DNA of 51,329 nucleotides from Branchiostoma floridae. Lineage: Eukaryota > Chordata > Leptocardii > Amphioxiformes > Branchiostomatidae. Made by a program: the position numbers and the translations under genes. The notes beneath the pieces are model-generated. The model searched no databases. It was not told the DNA's origin and saw only the letters and a program-made list of their open reading frames with translations. Shown here one piece after another: positions 10,971 through 21,081 of this stretch. Each line of letters opens with the position of its first letter. Within the stretch, counting starts at the first letter, position 1. Location: positions 523,598-574,926 of the forward strand of contig NC_049991.1 in the NCBI RefSeq assembly GCF_000003815.2, in the 5' to 3' direction.

Positions 10971-11335
10971 TCGCTGGTGGGCCGGGCCGGGTCAATAACA
11001 TCAACAACACGGCGCGCCTCGACACGGTAAATTTTATAATATTTGCAACATCTTGCCGTGGTTTATCGTCATATCGCCACGTAAAACTTGTCCGAGTTTA
11101 GTTGCTTTTGATTCTAACCAGTCTAGCAGATCGGTCTGGGTACTTAGTCACGCTAGTGCGGCACAATCTCCAGAGCCCAGCTGCAGGTTTTACAAGTTAC
11201 ACATTTCGACGACAACGCTGGTAAATGTTGTTGAATGTTCCACCTACTATACGTGTATTTAAAAAAAAATTTTTTTTGAGAATAAAACACTACAAAGATT
11301 AACCGTGTTGTCAATGATATTGACCCGGCCCGCTA
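10971..11335. mobile_element. TIR element with GC-rich ends (CGCTxGxGGGCCGGGTCAAT)
   Basis: The left end (CGCTGGTGGGCC, then GGGTCAATAACATCAACAAC) and the right end (GTTGTCAATGATATTGACCC, then GGCCCGCTAGCG) are imperfect reverse complements over about 35 bp. The right two thirds match 7930-8215. Probably a non-autonomous DNA transposon. No certain target duplication can be read, so the superfamily is open. Confidence 0.6.
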
Positions 11336-11359
11336 GCGCTATCATTTTTTATATGATAA

Positions 11360-12165
11360 CAGTGTACAAAATACCACTTGCACATTGCAACCACATTTTG
11401 CTTTGTGCAACTTACTTCTGAACTCAGGTTGCACAGGGCACAACTTAGATTTTGAGCATTTTGAGTTTCAATTTACTTGAAACAGACATGCTTATAAGTA
11501 CAGTCAAACCTGCCCGAGCGACCACCTCTTCTCAGCGACCACCTGGCCATTTCGACCACTTTTTCTCGGTCCCGATTTATTTTCCCATTGACGTAAGCAT
11601 TAAACGACCTTTTCTCAACGACCACCTGGCCAACGCGACCGCGACCGGCCCAAATTGGGACCCATAACGACCGCATCATTTTCAAAATTGAGGTTTTCAT
11701 CGATTTTTGATGATAACTAGCACAATTTTGTGCCGAAATCGGCCAGTTTTCGTCGGATTTGGGGGTTAAATTTACAGTTTACAGTGTGTCAACAGTGTGC
11801 CTGTTGTATTTGAGATTAAAGACCTCGCTTCTTTGCGTGCGTGCAGTGTGCTTGCTTTATGCCATTAAGCACAATGGAAACCATTTATACTTTACATCGG
11901 GCATGTTTTGAGTCGATACTCTTCTCAGCGACCACCTGTCCAAATCGACCGTTTTTTTCCGGTCCCCCGGGTGGTCGTCTTGGGCAGGTTTGATTGTAAT
12001 ATGATAGTAAAAGGAGATGTATTTATGTATGTTCATGTACTTTTTTTTCTTCAGAAATTAGTAAATTGTAGGTGGTGCAACTTGAAATTCAGTTGTGCAA
12101 CCCGTAACTTTTAGCCCCAGGTTGCACACTGTGCAACCTGACTCAGAGAAGTATTTTGTACACTG
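11360..12165. mobile_element. hAT-like MITE with 5-bp duplication, split by another MITE
   Basis: Terminal repeats CAGTGTACAAAATAC (left) and GTATTTTGTACACTG (right) are exact reverse complements. TGATA is found at the outer edges (11354-11358 and 12166-12170, one extra base at left). Both halves carry TTGCAC/GTGCAA clusters. Removing the internal insertion 11501-11996 leaves about 310 bp, close in size to the relatives at 4540 and 19224. Confidence 0.7.
11501..11996. mobile_element. Tc1/mariner-like MITE (TA duplication)
   Basis: Begins CAGTCAAACCTGCCC and ends GGGCAGGTTTGATTG, flanked by TA on both sides (11499-11500 and 11997-11998). The arms continue as repeated CGACCACCT words (CAGCGACCACCTG at 11533 and 11937). 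496 bp, no transposase. TA duplication plus CAGT ends fit the Tc1/mariner group. It is inserted within 11360-12165. Confidence 0.8.
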
Positions 12166-13538
12166 TGATATCGTTGGTCAGGCCGCTGTGTTTAGTGCAT
12201 TCACACAGTAACAAGTAAGAAATTGACGAGCAGATATGTCCGAACTGTCTGTAGCCACCACGCATCAACTCATGATGCAAGTGAACGATTGATTGATTGA
12301 TTTGTCATTATGTCTGAACAGTGCTTGAAGTTTGAGTTACACTTGTATTTAAAACTTGTGACACAGTGGCTCAATGAGACAAATTGATCTGATTTAAGAC
12401 TGTCAATTACAAGATGATGTGCATGTTCTTTTCCGTAGGACGTAGACAGCCTATTTTGATTTTGAATAGAGTCCTGGCTGTAGTCATAAACATCAACCAT
12501 ATTTTCATTTTATATGTAGCAAGGCAACCAAATCTTGCATGATTGCCTTCATCGATTTTAGTGTAGTGCGTAGGGTATTTTTCTGAATTCAGCATAAAGC
12601 AGTGTGGAGATACACATGAAAACCTTCTTTAATTGTAAATTGTGTACCATAAAATTGATGTATCTTTTAGAACATGTTGTATTTTTGGGGAGATCATCAT
12701 CACTACATGTGATTTGAAAGCGTATGGCTGAGCATGTTAACACCAATCTGGAAAGTCAGCTTGATATAATGTTTACGACAGACGTGTTGAGCCGTGGTTC
12801 AACACTTAACAGGTGTGGGAGGAGAAAAGTTCAAATGAAGTTGTTGGATATTATTGAATGATATTTGTTTGCATGCAAAAGATGTCCTGGCTGTAGTCAG
12901 TATGCATGTACCGTATTTTATCGACTGAGCTATGCGCCCCAATTAAAGAATGCACCCCTGATTCAGGCACTTAGTCACAGACAAATCTGTGGGACTCAAA
13001 TGTTTAATCAAGATCGATTCCTTTCTCTAATAAAACCAAACATGTCAACTCGGTAGAATCAGGCCCAGGTTCATATTCAGATCTGAACATAAAACCTCTG
13101 GACCTAAGCCTGGACCAGATTAATATAAGCAGAACTGGTATCCACCCCTAATGCTCAAACAATCCCTAATGCTCAAACAATCTCAAATGTAGATGGACGA
13201 CACACCTGTTACAAAGCGTCGGCATCTACATGCACATGTTCCCAACAGCCCAGTGCCATTACAGCGAGATGACCGTTTTTCACCCTCGGAAGGGGACTCT
13301 CTCAAAGGGTGCGTTACGTTATTCCATTTGTAAAATTATGAGAAAAGGATGATAATTTTCCCCGCACATTTTTGCACATTTTCACGATTCTTATTGCACT
13401 GTGTTAGCATTGATGGTTATGAGAATTCTGGAACAAGTTGAAGTGTAATTTCCAACACCAAAATTGGACTTACCGTACCCAAATTTTTGCCTGATCAGCA
13501 GTAGTCTTTGTCAAGGAATGAAAAATCCACTGCTGCTG

Positions 13539-13546
13539 TGACGTCA
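13539..13546. promoter_or_regulatory. Perfect CRE palindrome TGACGTCA
   Basis: An exact CREB/ATF site about 570 bp before the MPPE1-like start codon, in a repeat-free stretch. It could be part of that gene's promoter. Only the motif is seen; its use is inference. Confidence 0.35.
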
Positions 13547-14111
13547 CGTATATGCAGATAGAGAATAGCACAAAATTTTTGGTCGTCCGACAATGACATC
13601 CAACAAAGTCATCCGTCAGCTTTCTGTTCACACCCACGGACCCCGGACTGCCACTGCGCCCGTTGCTCTCGACATTGTAAAAAAGAACTGGGAACTCCGC
13701 ATTGACCACAACACCCTGTGACATGTGCATTTTGGACAAACTAAATTTGTGGTGAAAAATGTTCTATCACTAGTGCTGTTACAGATGATGACTTAATAAG
13801 TTTGCATGAAAATGCTATTAGCCACTTCTTTGTATATCATTTACATAATATTAAGACAAAATTGCTTGGTGAAGGTATCACAGGTTGTGGAACATACTAG
13901 TATCTATTAGGTAAATGTATCCAGGTAATAGTTGTTGACTTTACACTGCACAACCATTAACCAAGGAGCTTTATTCAAATTAAAGCTTCTTGCTTTAACT
14001 AGCATTAGTCATAATTGTATACATTCATTTTGTGGCGTTTCTAAGGATAAGATACTTTACAATTGGCTCAAGTCTTGTTCTACATGTTGATAGCATCGCT
14101 CTTTGTTTTGT

Positions 14112-14309
14112 ATGGTCAGGCTGCGGTGTGGCCACCTACTGACATTCCGCAAAACTGCACTGTTGGTGGGAGTCCTGGTGGTGCTGTACAATGAGGTCCT
14201 GGTGTACTACATCAATAAGACCAGCTGGAAACTCCCTCCTGGTTTCTCACAGTTCAGGGAAGATGACCAGATAGTGCGACTTATCATTGCAGGGGATCCA
14301 CAAATTCAG
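14112..14309 (+). CDS. MPPE1: MPPE1-like exon 1
   Basis: Residues 1-66: signal-anchor helix TALLVGVLVVLYNEVLVYYI and the first metal motif AGDPQIQ. Donor GTGAAT. Confidence 0.8.
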
Positions 14310-17300
14310 GTGAATAGAGTCAGCTGGTCAAGGGTAATGCAATATTCCATTTCATCAATAAACTACTGGGGTTCTATTGATTTCAGTACAAAGCTTGAAA
14401 GTGTGGAAATGCTGGGGATATTGTTGAATGTGCTAGCCTGAGAACAATAGGGGCACAGAAGTGTTCATTTGAAAGGTGTTCATTTGAAAGGAGACATTCA
14501 TGGGAAACATTCTGCTCAGCTAGGTGCAACCAAAACATTTCTAGTTTCCACCTGCAAACACAGGCATCTGCATGTTGCCAGTAGTGGAATGAGTGATTGA
14601 CATTGGTTCCTCATATATAATGGGTGCATTTCAAGTTAGTTTCATTGTATCAAGGCATTTTTAGGTTTTAGAAGACAATGGGAGGAATTATACAACCACG
14701 TAGACTGATTTGATTATGGATGACTGTTTATTTTTCTATAACTAAGAACAGTTATTATATATTATATATTATTATCATTATTTAGGTTTTCGGAAAACCG
14801 GTCACATGGTAAGTACTTCCTGGAGATGGTTCACGATTAAGCGTGCTTCAATGTGACTTCAAGCATGTCTGTGGGTCTGTGTGGGTTTTAGACCTACATG
14901 TGAGCCTACCATCTCTGATGATGTTGTTTGTGTTGTCAGGGTTACCAGTATGAAGTTGGAGGGTTTGTGGGTTGGATCACCAGGTTGGACTCTGATCGGT
15001 ACCTCAGTAAGACCTTCCATCTACTGTTGGACATGGTCCAGCCTGATGCTGTCATCTTCCTGGGAGACTTAGAAGATGAAGGGAGTGTTGCCTCTGATGA
15101 GGAATACTCCGACTATGTCCAGAGATTCTACCAAATATTTCACGTCCCAACAGAGACAAAGGTATGGTCTATTTATATTTCAATCCATACATGGATTGAA
15201 ATAAATATTGTTTTTTGTCATGTTTCTCCTAACTTCTTCTTCTTACGTCTTTTCTCTCCTGATGGAGTGCTGACTAGCTGTATGTCTGTTGTAGCTGATT
15301 CTCCTTGCTGGGGACAATGACATCGGAGGTGAGGGTGCCGATGTGATCACACAGGAGAAGATGCTGAGATTTGAGAAGAATTTTGCACCGCTAAATGAGG
15401 TGGTGCGAGTCAAGAATGTGGACTTCATCAAGGTAATTCTGTGTTCCTTTTGTTTTCATATTCTCAGTCCTGTTCACACTTGTGCATGTAATCTATGACC
15501 ATGCTGCACAATGATGGGTCAAAGTAAAGTAGATTTTTATAGACAGTCCCCCTTCCCCAAATGCAAGAATGGACGGGCTCTTCTGTAACACCCCTATCTA
15601 TGCAAAATGGGCTGGTCTATGTGGCCCATTTTCCATTCCTAGTGCTAGCGCGGGGCAAAATATAGTTTTTGGCCTAAAATGACCAAAACAACTATCTATA
15701 AAGTAATTTTTAGGGACCAATTAGATAAAAGTGAAAAAATTCTTGGGTATTTGCTATCTCTACGTACCTCCATGCCAAATTTCAGCTCATTTGGCCCCAA
15801 AATGAAAAAGTTGAATCCATTAATTTTGAAGATCTGGCAGTCGAAGAAGGAGAAGAAGAAGAAAAACAACAAAATACCAGTATTTCAATCTAAATGTATC
15901 TTGGATTGATATTTAAAAATACTACATCAATAAGACCAGTGTTCTGATCATGTGACTATAAAGAAGCTATCTGATTGGTTTATCAGCAGTATGTGCCCCT
16001 GGAATGGCTTTTTTTAAGGTCTGCAATAGTAAAACCTATATGATTTTTCTTGGGACTAAATTTTTTTCCAAATCGGAAAAAAAGGGCCGGGAAATCCGAG
16101 AAGCAACAAATTCGATTGGTGTGGCCTAATAATCAATAAATAGTAATTGTAAGCTGGATATATGTCCTTATAGGCCCCAAACTGAAGAATGTTGCAACAG
16201 ACAATGTTTCCCCCAAATTCCAATTTCTTATATCTTTGTATTTTACCACCTGGCAGGTGAATCTGGTTACTCCATACCAGGAAGTACCTGCAGTTCCCCA
16301 GACCCAGCTGGTGTCCCAGCTGTCTGCACCTGTCAGGGTGCTCTTGTCACATGTCACTCTAAATGCCGCTCGACTACAGACTGCTGCTAAGGTGAGTTCA
16401 AAGTCATTACGTATGGCACATTGGAAAACATCATTTCTTGTCAACAAATGTTAGTATTTTCTAATTTGTGAAACATTTTAAGATTGGGCCGTTAACGTTA
16501 TAGCAAATGAAGTCCTGTAAGAATTGAATTTACAGTTTACTAAGCTCTTGAATTGTTCTTCAGATCCTTGGGAGCTTTATGCCACAATATGCTTTTTCTG
16601 CACATTTTCACAAGGTAAGGACTTTATTTCCATAATGTTGCTTGCAAAATGTGTTTGTTTTGTCAGTAGAACATCATGCAAAGTAGATCCTGGCACCAAG
16701 GCTGTCCGTGAAATTTGTGTCAAAGGTGAGAGGTTCTCACAGAACTCTGCGTTAAACCTCGGCACAGTTTGTGTCTGATATACTGTACATCAGAGCACCG
16801 GAGGTAGTGGTATTATGATCGACTACACTTTGTATCCAGTTCCATTTTCAGGTTATCTCCTTAAGTAATTTCATCAGGTTAGTAGGATATAGGATATATG
16901 AGAATTCTTGTACACAACCAGGTTTGAATGCTTGGTTATCAAGGTTTTTCTGTATTCTGAGTACTTGAGTGACTTAGACCCAATCTAGACACAGTTTATA
17001 TAGATATAGATACAATAACAGGACGTAGCGCTGGACACGCAAGGTCTCATTGATGTATTACTCTGAGTGTGTACTCTAAAAGAGATCTGAGCGGTGAGAA
17101 ATTTCCTTTTATCCAGCTGAACTGATCTCAAAAGTTAGATTGGTGAAAGCTTGTTTGTAACTGAAGAAATTAGCAGGTAAAGTTTGGAGGCTGTGTGCTA
17201 CATGTTGGTCGTAGGTACGCAGATTGTTTATTAACTGTAGTTTGTAATTGCTATAAACAAAAAAACGTATGGATTCTTGTCATTGGCAATTTTTCCCCAT

Positions 17301-18780
17301 TATATAGAGTAAATGTGCTCAACATAGAAGGAAAATCTGCTGTAGCTTCATTATGAACTCGACGGTGTAAAACATGTATCATAACATAGAAGTCTATTGG
17401 AATAAAAAACTCATCAATGAGACCTTAAAGAAAATTCATGACACCCACAAACCATTTTATTGCCACAACAGTGATGACTGTTTCACCCACATACTCTCAA
17501 TTTTTAGATTACCATGATAACTTTAGTGATGGAGTATTTCTGTTTTGCAGTATGAGAGGACAGCTTTCGACATTACCAGAATAATGAAAAGTGCTGGACT
17601 GCCTTACTCAGCTGACCTGGGCAGGAAGCAGCTGGTCACACAGGAGATTCAGGTGCCCACCTGCAGCTACAGGATGGGAACAGCTGAAATTGGGTACATA
17701 GTGGTCACTATAGGTGAGTTACACAGTGGTATGGATAGATTTCATCATTGATGACTTAATGATTAATCAAATGATAACTGAATAATTAATGAAAACAACT
17801 TGTTTTGCCAAACTTTCCCTTTCGCACACTCGCAACAATTTTAGGGCTACCAGAGGATGTAATCCATATAATCAAATCGATATGGCCTTACATGGTGTAA
17901 TAGTTCTACAGCAGTGGTAACGTTATAATATATTCCACTGTTTCATAATCCTGAGGGTCAGAAAAGGCCTCAATAATACAATATTTTAAGAGCTTCATCA
18001 GGTAGATTAATGGATATTGGAGTTTTCAAACACCAGCCAACAGTTCAGTAGTCCTGATCTGCTTAGCTACAACTCACTGCTAGGTGGCGCTTCTGCAAGA
18101 AGAATGTGTTCTCAGACATGGCTAAGCTTGGCTCACCCTCATCACCCAGGTTCATGACTGGTCAGTTACATGTACATCTACATGTTAGGTGCGTCTTATT
18201 ACTTTGGACCGGGATTCCTCTCACCAGAAACATGAAGTACGTCGTGATATCATTACCCTGACGATGTTGACAGAAGGACTACTGAAACGTTTGTAGTTAA
18301 GAGCAATTTTGAGTGTATAACAATATGGCAGAGATGACTGCTTCGCTTTATACTGTAGCTTAAAGTAAACCAGTCAGTCTAGTCGTGGTGAACATAACTG
18401 ATGGTCACCAAAACCTCCGCTCTTGAAAAACGTGGTTGTAAATAAAGAACTTTCTTCATCCTGATGAAAATATTGACGAAGGTTTTGCAAGAATGTTTTG
18501 TATACCCCGAGCATTTTTTCTCACACCAGTTACTCCAACTAAAATGTAAAAGAAATGGTCTGGTAGTCCAGCTACATATGACCATCAGTAATGCTCTATT
18601 TCCTAATAATGTGTTGTAACTACAGACCAAGCCGGTGAGATGAGTTCCTCCGTAGTGTGGCTGCCACGGCGATACGTGAACCTTGGCGTGTACGTGGTCT
18701 ACCTGATCATGGTGGTCCTCACCTGGCTCATCCAGCAAGTCTGCCTCCCATCCAAACGACATCACATGACAGGATTATGA
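14112..18780 (+). CDS. MPPE1: PGAP5/MPPE1-like (Cdc1/Ted1 family) metallophosphoesterase, complete
   Basis: Seven exons (14112-14309, 14940-15161, 15295-15432, 16257-16391, 16564-16614, 17551-17713, 18626-18780) with canonical splice sites give 1062 nt, 353 aa. Seen: N-terminal membrane helix (about 15-34) ending in YYINKT, then calcineurin-like metal motifs GDPQ (Asp62), GDLEDEG (Asp109), GDNDIGG (Asn148, Asp149), LLSHVTL (His218) and SAHFH (His245, His247). The VPTCSYRMG signature precedes a C-terminal helix (about 320-338) and a short basic tail. Known: PGAP5 removes an ethanolamine-phosphate from the second mannose of GPI anchors at ER exit sites and so aids cargo export. Variation: Gln instead of His after the first metal Asp, and GDND instead of GNHD; I recall similar variants in non-vertebrate members. 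Human MPPE1 is 396 aa. The start ATG is the first in frame before the hydrophobic helix; an upstream non-coding exon is possible. Confidence 0.88.
14940..15161 (+). CDS. MPPE1: MPPE1-like exon 2
   Basis: Residues 67-140: GYQYEVGG to VPTETK with the second metal motif FLGDLEDEG. Acceptor TGTCAG, donor GTATGG. Confidence 0.88.
15295..15432 (+). CDS. MPPE1: MPPE1-like exon 3
   Basis: Residues 141-186: LILLAGDNDIGGEG, the Asn/Asp active-site motif, through VDFIK. Acceptor TTGTAG, donor GTAATT. Confidence 0.88.
16257..16391 (+). CDS. MPPE1: MPPE1-like exon 4
   Basis: Residues 187-231, with the metal-binding histidine in VLLSHVTL. Acceptor TGGCAG, donor GTGAGT. Confidence 0.87.
16564..16614 (+). 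CDS. MPPE1: MPPE1-like exon 5 (17 codons)
   Basis: Residues 232-248, ILGSFMPQYAFSAHFHK: the HxH metal pair. A 51-nt micro-exon in phase 0 with CTTCAG acceptor and GTAAGG donor. Confidence 0.85.
17551..17713 (+). CDS. MPPE1: MPPE1-like exon 6
   Basis: Residues 249 to the first base of 303. Contains EIQVPTCSYRMGTAEIGYI, the family signature before the C-terminal membrane helix. Acceptor TTGCAG, donor GTGAGT. Confidence 0.87.
18626..18780 (+). CDS. MPPE1: MPPE1-like exon 7 with stop
   Basis: Residues 303-353: a C-terminal transmembrane helix (LGVYVVYLIMVVLTWLI) and tail ending in HHMTGL, then TGA at 18778-18780. Acceptor CTACAG. Confidence 0.87.
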
Positions 18781-19223
18781 CACCAGTACCTGAAGCTGAA
18801 TGTTAATATCTGTTTAAAGACTATAATCTAGTTATTTTCTCTGGGAAAGGAGGGTCACCTCCTGACGGGAGATTTTTTAAATGATATCCGAGTTGGCTGT
18901 TCACAGTTGTATCTCACGATCGGATCAGTGGATCGTTATGTACTTTTGCACAGTAATATGTCACTCCCCCCCCCTACATAAGCCATGTTTCCATCATCTG
19001 TCGATTGGTCTATTCAGTCCTGTCTTTGTCAACATCATGCATATATAATCATGTAAAAGCAAAAGTTATCCAACTGATCCACAGTATTAGAACGATTTCA
19101 GTCCATTCCAAGTCACCAAGAGGGTTTTTGAAAGATATTTGCATAAGTTTGAACTATTTTAGATAGAAGAATATTTTAGTCACAAGAGTTAGATAAAGTT
19201 TGAACATGACTTTGAATGTATCT

Positions 19224-19572
19224 CAGCGGTCGAAATACTACCTGCATATGCAGGTTAGTGCAGGTAAAATTGGAGCTGTGCAGGTATTTCTGGTGTCTAC
19301 CTGCACCTAACCTGCACTGGTCCATGTACTGGGGTTTATATATAAATGTCATATGTTGGTGTATATGTTTTGTTACCAGCTTGATTGTATATTTATTTAT
19401 TTTATTAAGATTACCACCTGTAAAGTATAAAAGAAAATGTACAATGTAGCATCTTAGTATGACTCATACTTCCTAAATTCAGAGTGGTGCAGGTAAAATT
19501 TGTCTGGTGCAGGTAATTTTCAATGTTACCTGCACCAGTGCTGGTATGAGGAAAAAAGTGTTTTGAGCCCTG
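19224..19572. mobile_element. hAT-like MITE with perfect 5-bp duplication TATCT
   Basis: Left end CAGCGGTCGAAATAC and right end GTGTTTTGAGCCCTG are imperfect inverted repeats. TATCT occurs directly outside both (19219-19223 and 19573-19577). Its ends are packed with CCTGCA/TGCAGG words (CTACCTGCA, GTGCAGGTA), paralleling the GTGCAC clusters of 4540-4897. Confidence 0.78.
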
Positions 19573-20086
19573 TATCTATAACATGTTATATGTTGAAAAC
19601 ATGAAAGTAACATTACAAACATCTGTTTTTATACACTGACAGAACATGTTCTGACCATTCGCATCATTTTGGAAATTGTTACCCGATATTGCCTCATAGC
19701 AGTAGGTGATATCTGGGCTCCACTTTCTGCTTCATATATTTTAAGATTTTAGCTGGACATTTGTGGCTTTTTTGTGATAAGCCATCTATGCATGGCAGAC
19801 AGACATAATTCCCTGTACTTGGGGATGTTTGCATTGCACCCCTCCCAACCCACTGACTTAGTTACAAAATGTTGCATCATATTAGCACATGTTAGACCAA
19901 AATGGTGAATCTATGTTGGAACAGTTTAGAACCTACTACCAATAATTTATTTCATGTTAGAAATGTTTGGAAAATGTTGAAATATGGTTGGACATATTGA
20001 GAAAGTCAAACAAAGGTTAGAAACTGTTCAAGCAGTTACTTATCTCAGATTGTTTTAAAAGTTTCAAAAATGTTAGAACAAAAGGC

Positions 20087-20092
20087 AATAAA
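20087..20092 (+). promoter_or_regulatory. Candidate polyadenylation signal of the MPPE1-like gene
   Basis: AATAAA followed by a GT-containing stretch, 1.3 kb after the stop codon. Selected by position only. Confidence 0.25.
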
Positions 20093-20857
20093 CACAATTG
20101 TGTACATGGTAATAAGAAATTGACTCTCTCTACGTGATTACAATAATCATTATACTACATATTAGAACAAATCGTCTCACAGGTGTGTATGGCAACATGA
20201 CACGCTTTTCGCGTGCTCAAACTCATGGCACTACAACTCTAGTTGCCAGAGAGTGCTAAAGATCTGATGACTTAAAGTTTAAACATTTGTTTAATGTACA
20301 TACTTGTATGAGGAATACATCCATACTGTTCATGAGCCCTTCATATTCCATGTTATAATCAGCAAACGCTGTGAGACATTTTCGTGAATGTACCTTACAA
20401 TTTTGTGCTCTGCAGACAGTATTCCCTAACTTGACACGGTTTTGTAATTTTGCTCTCTTGGGAAGTTGGTGATGAATGCAAGTAAACATAAATAAACAAT
20501 GATTTGTTTATATATTAGACTACTTTAACAGTAAAATACAAATCTGTGGGACTGAAAGGTAAAATTGAAAAAAAACTGAAATAAGATATGCACCAATAAA
20601 TTCAAGTTTTGCACCAATAAATTCAAGTTTTCCCCAGGTTATTTTGCATAGATCCCCACTGTCATTGTCTCTACAAAATTGTGAATTGCCTGCTGCAACT
20701 AATAAAAATTACTGAGAATGAACTTGTAGAACAAGTCACCTAGTACATCTAGTTGAGTTTGGATCAGAGTTTGTCCTAGGACAGATTCCAATTGCAATCT
20801 GTACTACACATGTACTAGTAGTAGAATCACAGATTGTCCTAGGACCGATCGCGATCA
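20093..20857. other. Unclassified intergenic DNA
   Basis: AT-rich. A short direct duplication (about 19-20 bp, containing GCACCAATAAATTCAAG) occurs twice near 20590-20630. No gene or transposon end recognised. Confidence 0.4.
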
Positions 20858-21081
20858 ATGCAAATGACCTCATTTGCATAATTAATGAGAAAATGAACGT
20901 GTTGACGGATCGTCATGATTTTTGGTATGTAGATAGCCTAAGTGAAGACCTGCATAATGAGATACTAATTATGCAAATCGACAGCTAACATGCATAATCA
21001 ATGAGGAAAGTTTATAAATCCATTGCATTCCATGATAGGACTTTAAAGCTTGTCACATATAATCATAATCATAATTAATAA
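20858..21081. repeat. Partial copy of the octamer-rich dispersed repeat
   Basis: Contains ATGCAAAT/ATTTGCAT at 20858-20865, 20872-20879 and 20971-20978, and the phrase GAACGTGTTGACGGATCGT that recurs at about 23257, with GAACGTGTTGATGGATCGT at 24190. It is joined to the tandem pair that follows. Confidence 0.6.

Larger units (their letters stand above)
9112..14111. other. Divergent intergenic region, Rac1 to MPPE1-like
   Basis: Contains both genes' promoters, which I cannot place exactly. Identifiable contents are hairpin repeats (9633-9715, 10583-10635, about 10748-10780), a tRNA-like SINE head, a GC-ended TIR element (10971-11335), a nested MITE pair (11360-12165) and a perfect CRE at 13539-13546. 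Bases 12166-13470 and 13750-14111 hold nothing I can name. Confidence 0.6.
14310..18625 (+). other. MPPE1: Introns of the MPPE1-like gene
   Basis: Introns are 14310-14939, 15162-15294, 15433-16256, 16392-16563, 16615-17550 and 17714-18625. They hold short AT runs (about 14755-14785) and no clear transposon with both ends. 15530-15920 looks like an old repeat but I cannot classify it. Confidence 0.6.
18781..20092 (+). other. Probable 3' UTR or flank of the MPPE1-like gene
   Basis: Starts after the TGA and runs to the first good AATAAA (20087-20092). It contains the complete MITE 19224-19572. The extent is a guess from the poly(A) signal; another AATAAA follows near 20490. Confidence 0.35.

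Noticed and set aside
16675-16727. Possible exon between AG and GTGAG in the phosphoesterase gene
   Set aside because: It has no family similarity and would separate HFHK from the next conserved exon; skipping it gives the expected protein.
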